Part shown: positions 1-8,651 of the stretch, one piece after another
How the letters are laid out: each line of letters begins with the position of its first letter
Numbering within the stretch: the first letter of the stretch is position 1
Assembly (NCBI RefSeq): GCF_003265325.1
Contig: NZ_QGNX01000001.1
Coordinates: 558,001-622,000 of the forward strand
Direction: 5' to 3'
Origin: Oceanibium sediminis
GTDB lineage: Bacteria; Pseudomonadota; Alphaproteobacteria; Rhodobacterales; Rhodobacteraceae
Length of the DNA stretch: 64,000 nucleotides
Position numbers and translations under genes: made by a program
Notes under the pieces: generated by a model
Told to the model about the DNA's origin: nothing
Seen by the model: only the letters and a program-made list of their open reading frames with translations
Database searches by the model: none

Positions 1-649
1 CATCGTCATCCAGCAGCTTGCGCAATTCACCTACCGTCTTGCGGGGCACGATCACGCCGGGCAGGTTGTCCGCGCCCTGCGGCAGCGGCGCGTCGATCCG
101 CGCCAGCCGGTGCCCGTCGGTGGCGACGCAACGCAGGGTGCGCCCGTCGGGCCCGTCGGCGGCGTGCATGTAGATGCCGTTCAGGTAATAGCGGGTTTCC
201 TCGGTCGAAATGGCAAATTTTGCCTTGTCGAACAGGCGGCGCAGCACGGCGGGTTCGGCGGCGAAATTGCAGTCGTACTCGGCACTTGCCATCACCGGGA
301 AATCCTCCCGCGGCAAGGTGGCGAGCGAGAAGTTCGAGCGGCCCGCGCGCACGTTCATCCGCCCGGCGGTGGCGTCGTATTCCAGCTCGACCATGGCGCC
401 ATCGGGCAGCTTGCGCACGATTTCATGCAGGGTATGCGCGCCAACGGTGGCCGCGCCGGCGCTCAGCACCATCGCGGGGGCCCGGTCGACCACCTCGATG
501 TCCAGGTCGGTGGCGCGGAACGACAAGGTGTCGCCCTCCGCCTCGAGCAGGACGTTCGAGAGGATCGGAATGGTGTTGCGCTTTTCGACCACGGATTGAG
601 CGCGTCCCATGGCTTTCAGCAGTGCCGAGCGTTCGATGCTCACCTTCAT
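1..649 (-). CDS. dnaN: DNA polymerase III subunit beta (sliding clamp), 3' part cut by window edge
   Basis: Ring-shaped clamp that tethers DNA polymerase III to DNA. The visible 216 residues begin MKVSIERSALLKAMGRAQ and include the family patterns VVEKRNTIPILSNVLL and RYYLNGIYMH; the full protein is usually about 370 residues, so roughly domains I and II are present. The reading frame runs off the left edge without a stop. The ATG is preceded by a purine-rich GGGGAAAG. It normally follows dnaA directly, but here three pilus-type genes lie between them, so it probably has its own promoter in 650-743. Confidence 0.95.
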   Translation of the reverse strand, partial: MKVSIERSALLKAMGRAQSVVEKRNTIPILSNVLLEAEGDTLSFRATDLDIEVVDRAPAMVLSAGAATVGAHTLHEIVRKLPDGAMVELEYDATAGRMNVRAGRSNFSLATLPREDFPVMASAEYDCNFAAEPAVLRRLFDKAKFAISTEETRYYLNGIYMHAADGPDGRTLRCVATDGHRLARIDAPLPQGADNLPGVIVPRKTVGELRKLLDDD

Positions 650-743
650 GATCTTTCCCCTGTCGTCCCGGTCTTGGGACGCAGACGGTACTGAATTCGC
701 GGGATTGTTCAAACGAAAAGTGCGCCTTTGCCGGGCGCAAATG

Positions 744-770
744 GAAAGGGCCGCGATGTGCGGCCCTTTC
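744..770 (-). terminator. Perfect 11-bp hairpin between the TadG-like gene and dnaN
   Basis: GAAAGGGCCGC, a 5-nt loop, then GCGGCCCTTTC. It lies just downstream of the TadG-like gene that ends at 794 and upstream of dnaN. There is no long U tract on either strand, so termination is probable but not certain. It would insulate dnaN from the pilus-type genes. Confidence 0.55.
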
Positions 771-793
771 GTCATACACTCCTGCGCGCTGGC

Positions 794-2515
794 TCAGTAA
801 ACCAGGCGGTAGTAGTTATCGACCAGGGTATTCTCGCCGTTGACGCCGCCTTCGCAGCCGACCCAGCCGCCGCCAGCCATGATGTCCACGTCCCCGTCGG
901 CGATGATCTGCGAGCCCTGGAACGCATCGCCCTGCGCCGCCAACTGCACGTTGCTCTTGGTCACAAGCCGCGATCTGCGGATCGTTACGCCGGCCGCCAT
1001 TGAAATGTTGCCGTTCGCCACGATATCCGTGCCGAAACGCCGGTCCGGGTCGTCACAGCTGCCATTGCCCAGGATCGCACCGGAATTGCCCGCAATCGCC
1101 GCACCGCCGCCGGGCAGCAGCGCCGAAGACATGATCGAAGAGCCGGACAGGTCGTTCGTGCCGTTGAAGGTGAACCCGCAAGGCGACAGAAGCACGACGT
1201 TGTTGAACGGCAGGTCGTTGGCAAAAACGATTCCCTGGTTTCCGCTCAGCGAGCACGTCCCGTTGATACCGCCGTCGATGCTGACGACTACGCGCTCGGG
1301 CAGGGGCCGGTAACCGGCGGGCAGCGACTCCGCGTTCTGCGGTGAGGACCCGCCATTGGTGGTTCCGGGGATATAGCCGTCCACTAGGTCCTGGAAGTTG
1401 TCCGCGGTCATGTTGATTTGCGTGATTCCATGCACCAACGGATCAACGGTAGGGTCAATGACAGCGGTTTGCGGGACCTGCGAGGCGTCCAGGATGGGCG
1501 CGGGCCGCAGTTCGGCGTCGACCTCGTTGTAGTTCCTAGCCAGCGAGGATTCCTGAAGGAATGCCTGCGGTATGTACCGGGATTCAGCATTTTCGTGGGA
1601 CAGGTAGGCTTTCGGGTTCGTCGCCGCCGCGATGTAGTAGTCGTAGATCGCCGGGACGTCCGGCATGTAGGACTGTTCGCCGATGATGTTTTCTTCCAGA
1701 AGCTTTCCGTCACCCACCAGGGTGTCGGAAATATCGGATGTACGGCCGATCGCATCTTCGTAGGGGCTTTCGGTTTCACAACGAGACCCTTCGCCCAGGC
1801 ACAGGCCATCCGCATCCTTGCCGTAGCTGATGGTGGGATAGGTGCCATCGTCCGCAGGGTAGTGGCCGGAGTTGTTCTGGAAGATCACGCGGTCTTCCCC
1901 GTGCAGGCAGATGGAGCCCTGGAAGACGTTGTTGGAACGGAAGAACAGCGTACCGCCCGCCATCACGCCCTCAAGATCGGGGCAGTTCTCCGGCTCGAAC
2001 ATCTGGGCGATCGCGGTTGCGCCGACGTCCCAGGCGTCCGCCGGGCCGAAGATATCGACCAGCAGCAGGTTCAGCGGGTTGCCGTTGGACGTGGTGCGCA
2101 GCGCGCGCGCCTTGGCGGCGTTCACGACCAGGCCTGTCGCACCGAAGTCGGCCTCGGCGATGAAGGCAGAGCCGTTCCAGTAGCCCATGGTGACTTCCGT
2201 CTCAGGCGTGACGGAGGTGACGTTGACCCCGGGGTCCATGTTCACGTTGGCCAGCAGGTTGCCCGCCGCCTTGCCCCGAGCGCTCGCCGTTGCGGGCGGC
2301 GTCGTCACGGTAGGGAAGGTGGACGCGAACTTGTCGGCTTCCTTGTAGGTGATGATCGCGGCGAGCGAGGACGCGTCAGCCGTCGCCTGAAGCGCGGCCT
2401 TGTGGCGGAACGCATTGGACGTGTCGATGACCAGCCCCGCGATCGTCAGAAAGATGCACAGCCAGAAAATTGACCATACGGTCGAGGCACCCGATTCATC
2501 GTTACGCATGCTCAT
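794..2515 (-). CDS. TadG-like Flp pilus assembly protein (paralogue 1)
   Basis: About 573 residues. The N-terminus has the TadE/TadG pattern: a short charged lead, one membrane helix (WSIFWLCIFLTIAGLVIDTS) and then RHKAALQATADASSLAA. The rest is extracytoplasmic, and its C-terminal half is rich in G-N-G-x turns resembling a beta-helix; it ends YRLVY. It is clearly paralogous to the next gene (2708-4399). The ATG at 2515 is preceded by GAAAGG. A TTG seven codons upstream (2536) also has a good AAGGAG, so the start is uncertain. The exact role is unknown; TadG proteins are minor pilin or assembly factors of the inner membrane. Confidence 0.8.
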   Translation of the reverse strand: MSMRNDESGASTVWSIFWLCIFLTIAGLVIDTSNAFRHKAALQATADASSLAAIITYKEADKFASTFPTVTTPPATASARGKAAGNLLANVNMDPGVNVTSVTPETEVTMGYWNGSAFIAEADFGATGLVVNAAKARALRTTSNGNPLNLLLVDIFGPADAWDVGATAIAQMFEPENCPDLEGVMAGGTLFFRSNNVFQGSICLHGEDRVIFQNNSGHYPADDGTYPTISYGKDADGLCLGEGSRCETESPYEDAIGRTSDISDTLVGDGKLLEENIIGEQSYMPDVPAIYDYYIAAATNPKAYLSHENAESRYIPQAFLQESSLARNYNEVDAELRPAPILDASQVPQTAVIDPTVDPLVHGITQINMTADNFQDLVDGYIPGTTNGGSSPQNAESLPAGYRPLPERVVVSIDGGINGTCSLSGNQGIVFANDLPFNNVVLLSPCGFTFNGTNDLSGSSIMSSALLPGGGAAIAGNSGAILGNGSCDDPDRRFGTDIVANGNISMAAGVTIRRSRLVTKSNVQLAAQGDAFQGSQIIADGDVDIMAGGGWVGCEGGVNGENTLVDNYYRLVY

Positions 2516-2557
2516 ATCTAAACCTTTCAATATCAAGGAATTACGCTCCTTGAGTCG

Positions 2558-2573
2558 GTTAAAGATAGCCTAA
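2558..2573 (-). promoter_or_regulatory. Candidate CtrA box upstream of TadG-like paralogue 1
   Basis: On the minus strand it reads TTAG-N7-TTAAC, one mismatch from the CtrA consensus TTAA-N7-TTAA(C). It lies 43-58 nt before the chosen start. Similar one-mismatch sites precede the other two Tad-type genes. Confidence 0.35.
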
Positions 2574-2613
2574 CTTTCGCCCAAATTACAGATGGTCAAC
2601 CCGCTGAAAGTGC

Positions 2614-2653
2614 AAAACCGCACCCGCCGGCAGGGTTATGCCGGTGGATGCGG
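2614..2653 (-). terminator. Intrinsic terminator after TadG-like paralogue 2
   Basis: On the minus strand a long, nearly perfect GC-rich stem (CCGCATCCACCGGCA with TGCCGGCGGGTGCGG, loop TAACCC) is followed by TTTTG. It sits about 55 nt past the stop codon at 2708. Confidence 0.75.
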
Positions 2654-2707
2654 TCATCTAAGGGCCTGAACTTCAAAGGCAACCGGACCCGAAGGCCCGG
2701 TTACTAA

Positions 2708-4399
2708 TTAGTAAACGACACGGTAGAAAAGGTCCGGGAAATCGTCGGTCAGGCCGGTCAGCGGCGTACCGCAGCCTTGCCAACCGCCCTGAGACGCGAA
2801 GGAGGCGTTGCCCGCCGTCTTGATTCGAGTCCCCCGCATACCGTCGTTCTGAGCGGCGATTGACACGTCGCCTACCGCGATCAGGTTGCCGGATGCAAAG
2901 CGCGCCCCGGAGGCAAAATGCACCTTGCCCTTCGTCACCAGCGTCGTTCCGCGGGACGTGTCAGAGCAGTTGCCGTCCCCGATGACCGCCCCGGAATTGC
3001 CGCTGACCACCGGGTTGCTGCTGACCTGGTTCGAAAAGAACAGGGCCCCGGCTACGCTGTTGGTGCCGTTGAACACGAGTTCACAGCCGGTCTGGACCAC
3101 CACGTTTTCCAGGACGCTGTCCCCGGTCAGGGTGACCTTGCTGGCCTGGTTCGTGCAGCCCGATCCGCCATCGATCCGGATGACGGAGCGTTCGGGGAAC
3201 AGCTGCCCGTCGGCCGCAGTGTAATTCTGCATGTAGGCTTCGAAGGTGGGCGCCGTCATGGTGATTTCCAGGACGCCATCCTCGATCATCGCCGTCGGCA
3301 AGGCAGTCCCGGGCAGCGGGTTACCGTTACTCTTCGTCGGCAGCGGCGGCATGGTGAAGGACGACGGGTCGATGGGCGTCGCCAGGATCACCGCATCGGT
3401 CCGCGGGTTGCGGTCCGGGTTCTGCACCATGAAATCGGGATAGTAGCGGTTTTCCGCGGTATCCGCCGCGGTGTATCCATCGGGATCGTTGATCCACTTT
3501 TCATAGTAGGAATAGATCCCCTCCACATCCGGCATCCGGTTGATCGCCCCGGCGATCATTTCCAGGGTCAGCTGCTCGCCTTCAGTCTGGCTCTGGTAGG
3601 GAATGACGTTGTCATATGGTGCGGAGTCCTGGCAATTGCTCCAGCCCTTGCACAGCGCATTGGAGGAAGAACCCCAGCTGATGACGGGCGAACCATCGTC
3701 AACACCCGGGGTGTTGTCGATGAAGGCTGAGCCGGTGTTGAAGTCGATGCCATCGTCGCCGTGCAGGCAAAGTTCCCCCTGGAACAGGTTGCCGGACGCG
3801 AAGTTCAGCGTCCCCCCGGCCTGGATCCCCTCGGGCGGGCAGGGCTGGTAGGTAAAGGTTTCCGCAATCGCGGTGGCGCCCACGTCCCAAGTGCCCGAAG
3901 GCCCAAAGATGTCCACGAGCAGCAGGTTCAGCGGGTTACCGTTGCCCTGGGTGCGCAGCGAGCGGGCGCGGGCCGCGTTCACCAGCATTCCGCCGGTCAT
4001 GCTCGCCTCGGGCGTGAAGACCTTGGTGGACGAGTTCCAATTGCCCATTTGAACCTCGGTCGTCGGGGTGACGGAGGTGATGTTGACGACCGGATCCATG
4101 TTGATGTTGGCCAGCTGGTGCGCCGCGGTCTGACCCGTCACGCTACGCGACCCGGGAAGGGTCGTCGTGTTGAAGGCGGCCTTGTACTTGTCCTCCTCCA
4201 TGTAGCTGATGATCGCGCTCAGCGCTGCGGCGTCGGCCGTGGCCTGCAACGCGGCGCGATGCCGGTAGGCATTCGACGTGTCGATGATCAGCCCCGCCAG
4301 CGCCAGGAAGGCGCACAGCCAGAAGATGGACCAGGCGGTTGTCGCCCCGTCTTCGTCCCTTGCCAGCCATGCCGGCGCTTTTCTCAGGTTCGAAATCAT
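2708..4399 (-). CDS. TadG-like Flp pilus assembly protein (paralogue 2)
   Basis: About 563 residues. It starts MISNLRKAPAWLARDEDGAT, followed by a membrane helix (WSIFWLCAFLALAGLIIDTS) and the TadE/G hallmark RHRAALQATADAAALSA. The long periplasmic part repeats short G/N-rich turns (for example GNSGAVIGDGNC) and ends YRVVY, like its downstream paralogue. An in-frame ATG eight codons upstream (4423) is possible, but residue similarity and the purine-rich GGGGTGAAG favour 4399. A strong terminator follows, so the two paralogues are probably separate transcripts. The duplication is recent enough to align by eye through most of the N-terminal 150 residues. Confidence 0.8.
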   Translation of the reverse strand: MISNLRKAPAWLARDEDGATTAWSIFWLCAFLALAGLIIDTSNAYRHRAALQATADAAALSAIISYMEEDKYKAAFNTTTLPGSRSVTGQTAAHQLANINMDPVVNITSVTPTTEVQMGNWNSSTKVFTPEASMTGGMLVNAARARSLRTQGNGNPLNLLLVDIFGPSGTWDVGATAIAETFTYQPCPPEGIQAGGTLNFASGNLFQGELCLHGDDGIDFNTGSAFIDNTPGVDDGSPVISWGSSSNALCKGWSNCQDSAPYDNVIPYQSQTEGEQLTLEMIAGAINRMPDVEGIYSYYEKWINDPDGYTAADTAENRYYPDFMVQNPDRNPRTDAVILATPIDPSSFTMPPLPTKSNGNPLPGTALPTAMIEDGVLEITMTAPTFEAYMQNYTAADGQLFPERSVIRIDGGSGCTNQASKVTLTGDSVLENVVVQTGCELVFNGTNSVAGALFFSNQVSSNPVVSGNSGAVIGDGNCSDTSRGTTLVTKGKVHFASGARFASGNLIAVGDVSIAAQNDGMRGTRIKTAGNASFASQGGWQGCGTPLTGLTDDFPDLFYRVVY

Positions 4400-4506
4400 A
4401 TCTTCACCCCATGTGTAGCGCATACAGATGGACCCAGCCCCCCTGAGCCAATTCTTCCGGCACCCTCCCCGAACCCCGGGGGTTTCGATGGATGAGGGAT
4501 ACGGAC

Positions 4507-4521
4507 TTAACGCACGGTTAT
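4507..4521 (-). promoter_or_regulatory. Candidate CtrA box upstream of TadG-like paralogue 2
   Basis: Plus-strand TTAA-CGCACGG-TTAT is one mismatch from TTAA-N7-TTAA. It lies about 108 nt before the start at 4399. Assigned by similarity only. Confidence 0.3.
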
Positions 4522-4547
4522 ACTGGTGAAAATACCCGTCTCAGTGT

Positions 4548-4563
4548 TTGGCGTTAACGCCAA
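4548..4563. promoter_or_regulatory. Perfect 16-bp palindrome, possible operator
   Basis: TTGGCGTTAACGCCAA, without a loop, lies between the TadE-like gene (ends 4587) and TadG-like paralogue 2. TTTGGCGT recurs at about 4577-4584. A loopless palindrome of this length suits a dimeric DNA-binding protein better than an RNA hairpin. No regulator is identified. Confidence 0.35.
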
Positions 4564-4586
4564 CCTGTCAACACCATTTGGCGTCG

Positions 4587-5027
4587 TCAGGATCCTTCGC
4601 GAATTTGTGTGACCGATGCGCGTATCGTATCGCCGGCCACGATTCCCAGAACGCCGGTCAGGTCGATGTCCTGCGCCTGGTGCGTGATCGTCACTTCCAC
4701 GGTCCCGGATGTCGCGCCGAGATCCACGGTCACCGACGGCAGGACACCACGGAAACTGGCCTTGTCCTGCGCGAAATCGATCGCTTCCTGTTCCGTTTCA
4801 AACTGGCCGATGGCGGCAGAGCGGGCCGCATCGGAGGCCACGTCGTACATGATGGCCTGCGCGAGGAACATGAAACACACGTCGATGATGATCCCGAGTA
4901 CCAGGATGAAGATCGGCAGCCAGAGCACGAACTCGATGGTAGTCGTGCCGCCGTCTTCGTCCACGTTGAAGAAGCGCCGGGCGCGCCTGCATTGCTCCGT
5001 CAGGATTCTATCAACACACAACGTCAT
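4587..5027 (-). CDS. TadE-like pilus assembly protein
   Basis: 146 residues. After about 25 charged residues comes the TadE signature: DGGTTTIEFVLWLPIFILVLG (around residues 25-45, with Glu at +5 of a pilin-like helix), then a short periplasmic domain. TadE-family proteins are pilin-like minor subunits of Flp/Tad pili. The start ATG has GAGAGG at a suitable distance. It is first in a minus-strand run of three Tad-type genes lying between dnaA and dnaN. No pilin, ATPase (TadA) or secretin genes are present, so these may serve a pilus encoded elsewhere. Confidence 0.8.
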   Translation of the reverse strand: MTLCVDRILTEQCRRARRFFNVDEDGGTTTIEFVLWLPIFILVLGIIIDVCFMFLAQAIMYDVASDAARSAAIGQFETEQEAIDFAQDKASFRGVLPSVTVDLGATSGTVEVTITHQAQDIDLTGVLGIVAGDTIRASVTQIREGS

Positions 5028-5132
5028 ATGTTTGCCCTCTCACGCAGCCAATCTGCGCTGTTCCGACGACCAGTCGGCCATATTTCGCAGCCGCGACACT
5101 AGGCTAAAACTCACAACCTAACCAGACTACAA

Positions 5133-5148
5133 GTTACTAAGGGGTTAA
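5133..5148 (-). promoter_or_regulatory. Candidate CtrA box upstream of the TadE-like gene
   Basis: Minus-strand TTAA-CCCCTTA-GTAAC is one mismatch from TTAA-N7-TTAAC. It lies in the short gap between the dnaA stop (5183) and the TadE-like start, about 106 nt before the start. Confidence 0.35.
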
Positions 5149-5182
5149 TCGGGCAGGAATATGGCGACGCGGCCACGCCAGG

Positions 5183-6544
5183 TCAGGCCTCCAGCATGCG
5201 GCGCAGCAGCTCGACTTCTTCGCTGATCTGAGAATCGACAGCGCGCAGCTCTTCGATCTTCTTCACCGCATGGATGACGGTGGTGTGATCGCGGCCACCG
5301 AATCGGCGCCCGATCTCAGGCAAGGACTTGGTGGTCAGGTTCTTGGACAGGAACATGGCCACCTGGCGCGGGCGCGAAACGGCGCGGGCACGGCGGGGGC
5401 CAAGAAGCTCGGCCATGCGAACGTTGTAGTGGTCGGCCACCTTGCGGATGATCTCCTCCACGGTGACTTTCCTTTCAGAGGCTCGCAGCACATCGGCCAG
5501 GCATTCCTGCGCCATGTCCAGGTTGATCGGCCGCCCGACCAGCGACGCGAAGGCGTAAAGCCGAGTCAACGCACCCTCGAGCACGCGCACGTTCGAACTG
5601 ATCCGGTGCGCCAGGAACTCAAGGACCCTGGCGTCCGCCTCGATCCCCGGGTTCAGGCGCGCCTGGTGCTCGGACTTCGCCTGAAGGATACCAAGGCGCA
5701 GTTCGTAATCAGTCGGATGCAGGTCCACGACCAGCCCCGATTGCAGGCGTGACTTGATCCTCTCCTCCAGGCCGGAGATTTCGCCCGGCGCGCAATCGGC
5801 GGAGATCACGATCTGCTTGTTCTGGTCTACCAACGCGTTGAACGTGTGGAAGAATTCCTCTTGCGTACTTTCCTTGCCGGCGATGAACTGCACGTCATCG
5901 ACCATCAGCACGTCGACAGAGCGGAACAGCTCCTTGAAGCTGTGGGTGTTCTTGAAACGCAGCGCCTGCACGAAGCGGTACATGAACTGCTCCGCCGAGA
6001 GATACAGCACGCGGGGGGCCTTGTCGGCCGACTGGATCTCATGCGCGATGGCGTGCATCAGGTGCGTCTTGCCGAGCCCGACACCGCCGTAAAGGAACAG
6101 CGGGTTGAAGGTCACCGGGCCACCCTCGGCCACGCGGCGGGCGGCGGCATGGGCCAGCTCGTTGGGTTTGCCGACGACGAAACTGTCGAAGGTCAGTCGC
6201 GAGTCGAGCGGCGAACTCGGCAGGTCGGCCTGCGCGGGTTCCGGGGCATGGCGCGGCGCCGGGGCGCGCGGCGCTTCGCGGGCGGGCGCCTGCTGCTGCC
6301 GGGCGCCCGAGACGGAAAAGTCGATTCGCGACACGGCATGGTCCGGCGAACTGGCCAGGCGGCGCAGGCGTTCCCCGTAGTGCTGGCTGACCCAGTTCCC
6401 GATGAAGCTGCTCGGTGCGCTCAGGTACAGAACGCCGTTGTCACATCCGCGGTACTCCAGCGGGGCGATCCAGGTCTTGAACGCGGAATCGCCAATCGCT
6501 TCCTGCAAGCCTGATTTTACTGTGCACCAGACGTCAGTTTCCAT
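5183..6544 (-). CDS. dnaA: Chromosomal replication initiator protein DnaA
   Basis: AAA+ ATPase that binds and melts the origin. 453 residues from METDVW. Domain I is residues 1-75, followed by a Pro/Ala-rich linker (about 80-112) and the ATPase with Walker A GGVGLGKTH (about 153-161) and Walker B VDVLMVDDVQF. The C-terminal domain IV carries the DnaA-box reader GGRDHTTVIHAVKKI. An alternative ATG eight codons upstream (6568) is possible; METDVW lines up best with the usual N-terminus and has GAGGAA upstream. The reading frame stays open into the rhodanese gene, but that extension is not DnaA-like. Confidence 0.97.
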   Translation of the reverse strand: METDVWCTVKSGLQEAIGDSAFKTWIAPLEYRGCDNGVLYLSAPSSFIGNWVSQHYGERLRRLASSPDHAVSRIDFSVSGARQQQAPAREAPRAPAPRHAPEPAQADLPSSPLDSRLTFDSFVVGKPNELAHAAARRVAEGGPVTFNPLFLYGGVGLGKTHLMHAIAHEIQSADKAPRVLYLSAEQFMYRFVQALRFKNTHSFKELFRSVDVLMVDDVQFIAGKESTQEEFFHTFNALVDQNKQIVISADCAPGEISGLEERIKSRLQSGLVVDLHPTDYELRLGILQAKSEHQARLNPGIEADARVLEFLAHRISSNVRVLEGALTRLYAFASLVGRPINLDMAQECLADVLRASERKVTVEEIIRKVADHYNVRMAELLGPRRARAVSRPRQVAMFLSKNLTTKSLPEIGRRFGGRDHTTVIHAVKKIEELRAVDSQISEEVELLRRMLEA

Positions 6545-6636
6545 GTTTTCCGCTTCCTCGTGAACCATATCTTCATCCCGGCCGATTTGCCGATCATCCC
6601 CCGGAATGCATGCGGGCCCGGGCCCCCGCTTTGTTT

Positions 6637-7083
6637 CTAGCCTTGTTGCCAGGACAGGCCGCGGGCTTTCCAGCCGTTGTTCTTTCCCCGATGCCGGTTC
6701 CCGTCGAGGTCGCCCTCGAATCCCTCGGCCACGTTCACGCAGGTGACGTCGTGGCCCCTGGCGGCGCAGCCCGCGGCCACAGCATGCGCCGCTTCCATGG
6801 AGCGCGCGCCGGAACGGCAGATAAAGAAAAGCGTGCGGGGCGGCGTGCCGCCGAGCGAATCGATCACCTCGTCGACGAAGGCGGGGTTGACCGTCATCTG
6901 GGGGAACTGACGCCACTCATGCAGGATGACCTGCCGGCCGAGCGCCGAAATGTCAGGAATACCGACAAAACCCCACTCCGGGCGGGTGCGAACGTCGATC
7001 AATTGCGCCGAACCATCCTTTTCGAGACCTTGCCAAGCTTCCTGAGGCGTACATTCGGTCACTTTCGGTTCGGTCGCGATCAT
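6637..7083 (-). CDS. Rhodanese-like domain protein
   Basis: 148 residues forming a single rhodanese domain: LIDVRTRPEW (about 28-37) and the active-site loop CRSGARS with the persulfide Cys at residue 89. Single-domain rhodaneses move sulfane sulfur or act in phosphatase-like roles; the substrate here is unknown. The ATG has GAGGGA eight bases upstream. It lies just upstream of dnaA on the same strand with a gap of about 90 nt, so co-transcription with dnaA is possible. Confidence 0.85.
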   Translation of the reverse strand: MIATEPKVTECTPQEAWQGLEKDGSAQLIDVRTRPEWGFVGIPDISALGRQVILHEWRQFPQMTVNPAFVDEVIDSLGGTPPRTLFFICRSGARSMEAAHAVAAGCAARGHDVTCVNVAEGFEGDLDGNRHRGKNNGWKARGLSWQQG

Positions 7084-7116
7084 CGGTCTGGGTCCCTCAT
7101 TCTTGCCCGACAGTAG

Positions 7117-7393
7117 CCAAACAGGGCGGCGATTCTCAACATCAAGTATCGCTTGACGTCAAACTAAGTGACCGCGAATAGATTCGGGGCAGGGGATGAT
7201 CTAATATTTAAATAAATACATGAAAAATACTCCAACATTTCTGCCAGAGCAAATATCTGTATTTATCTATAGATCAGTGACGCCGCAGGAATCGTCAGCG
7301 CGTTGGAACACTAGAAACGGGATCGGATTCGGGCAACTGGACCAAAACCTGAACACCCGCAAGCGTGCCAGATCGGTAACAGTATTCTGCCCC
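7117..7393. other. AT-rich intergenic region with four GANTC sites, origin candidate
   Basis: No gene is visible. The segment 7197-7285 is strikingly AT-rich (for example ATATTTAAATAAATA) against the GC-rich surroundings. Four GANTC sites, the target of CcrM methylation, lie at 7131, 7181, 7289 and 7326. No exact TTATCCACA DnaA box was found; TTATCTATA near 7264 is only a weak match. A location just upstream of the rhodanese-dnaA unit suits a dnaA regulatory region or part of oriC, but this is inference. Confidence 0.35.
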
Positions 7394-7428
7394 CAAAAAC
7401 GAAAACACGCCCGTCATGCGGGCGTGCA
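7394..7428 (-). terminator. Intrinsic terminator of rpsT
   Basis: On the minus strand CACGCCCG, a short loop, CGGGCGTG and then TTTTCGTTTTT. It lies about 30 nt past the rpsT stop. Confidence 0.85.
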
Positions 7429-7454
7429 GTCCTTGTCCGACAGCCTGAGCGTGT

Positions 7455-7721
7455 TCAGGCGCTGAGCGCTTTCACGCGGGCGGACAGGCGGGAGATTTTC
7501 CGCGAGGCCGTGTTCTTGTGAAGAATACCCTTCGTGACGGAGCGCATGATCTCCGGCTGGGCGGTCTTCAGCGCCTCACGGGCGTTGTCCGCATCACCCG
7601 AGGTGATGGCTTCTTCCACACGGCGGATGAAGGTCCGCATACGGGTGCGGCGGGATTTGTTGATCTCGGTGCGACGGACGGCCTGACGCACGCGTTTTTT
7701 TGAACCTGGCGAGTTGGCCAT
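7455..7721 (-). CDS. rpsT: 30S ribosomal protein S20
   Basis: 88 residues, very basic, starting [17 protein letters not shown], with the family pattern [17 protein letters not shown] near the C-terminus. S20 is a primary 16S rRNA-binding protein of the small subunit. Length and sequence are typical. rpsT close to dnaA is a common alphaproteobacterial arrangement. A clear terminator follows. Confidence 0.97.
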   Translation of the reverse strand: MANSPGSKKRVRQAVRRTEINKSRRTRMRTFIRRVEEAITSGDADNAREALKTAQPEIMRSVTKGILHKNTASRKISRLSARVKALSA

Positions 7722-7804
7722 ATCTAATCCTGTATCTCACAGAGTTTCTGTCGAAGCGCGTCAATAGACCCAGCAGGTGCGGCTGTCAACGCCCCTGCGC
7801 GCTG

Positions 7805-8581
7805 TTATCTGCCGCGGAACTGCGGAGAGCGTTTTTCGTTGAAGGCCGCCATCCCCTCGGACTGGTCCTCGGTGGCGAACAGCGAATGGAACAGGCGACG
7901 CTCGAACAGCACGCCTTCGCGCAGCGAGGTTTCGTAGGACCGGTTCACCGCTTCCTTGACCGCCATGGCGGCCAGGGTCGATTTCTCGGCGATCTTCTGG
8001 GCGGTCTTCACCGCTTCGCTCATCAGGTCCTTCTGGGGAATCACCCGGCTGACCAGGCCCGAACGCTCGGCTTCCTCGGCGTCCATCATGCGGCCCGTCA
8101 GGTGCATTTCCATGGACTTGGACTTGCCGACGAATCGCGTCAGGCGCTGGGTGCCGCCGATCCCGGCGACCACGCCGAGGTTGATTTCCGGCTGCCCGAA
8201 CTTCGCCGTGTCCGAGCACAGGATGAAGTCGCACATCATCGCCAGCTCGCACCCGCCGCCCAGCGCGTAGCCGGACACGGCGGCGATGATCGGCTTGCGG
8301 ACGCGCAGGATCGCCTCCGTCTGGGGGGTGAAGTAGTCGCTGGCGAACATGTCGACGAAGCTTTTCTCGGACATCTCGCCGATATCCGCGCCGGCGGCGA
8401 AGACCTTGTCCGACCCGGTCAGGATGATGCACCGCACCTTGTCGTTTGCATCGAGCGAGGTCAGCGCCTTGCCGAGTTCTTCCATCAGCTGGGCGTTGAG
8501 CGCGTTCATTGCCTCCGGCCGGTCCAGCCGAATCGTGCCGACGTGCTCTTCGACGTCTACGCTGATCGTTTCGTATCCCAT
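7805..8581 (-). CDS. Enoyl-CoA hydratase (crotonase family)
   Basis: 258 residues. It hydrates trans-2-enoyl-CoA to 3-hydroxyacyl-CoA in fatty-acid beta-oxidation. The crotonase oxyanion-hole and signature segments are visible: [10 protein letters not shown] (about 61-70) and [20 protein letters not shown] (about 99-118), with the catalytic Glu pair expected at CELA and in GQPEINLGV (about 137-145). Length fits the short-chain FadB1/PaaF-type enzymes. It stands alone, with no beta-oxidation partners next to it. Confidence 0.92.
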   Translation of the reverse strand: MGYETISVDVEEHVGTIRLDRPEAMNALNAQLMEELGKALTSLDANDKVRCIILTGSDKVFAAGADIGEMSEKSFVDMFASDYFTPQTEAILRVRKPIIAAVSGYALGGGCELAMMCDFILCSDTAKFGQPEINLGVVAGIGGTQRLTRFVGKSKSMEMHLTGRMMDAEEAERSGLVSRVIPQKDLMSEAVKTAQKIAEKSTLAAMAVKEAVNRSYETSLREGVLFERRLFHSLFATEDQSEGMAAFNEKRSPQFRGR

Positions 8582-8651
8582 TGCGTTTTCTCCCGGTGCG
8601 CAAGGCTCTCAGGGATATCATGCCGGGTCACGGTGGCAACCCCGGAGCGCC

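Noticed and set aside
7117-7454. Classical DnaA-box cluster defining oriC
   Set aside because: No exact TTATCCACA was found on either strand; one 7-of-9 match is not enough to call an origin.
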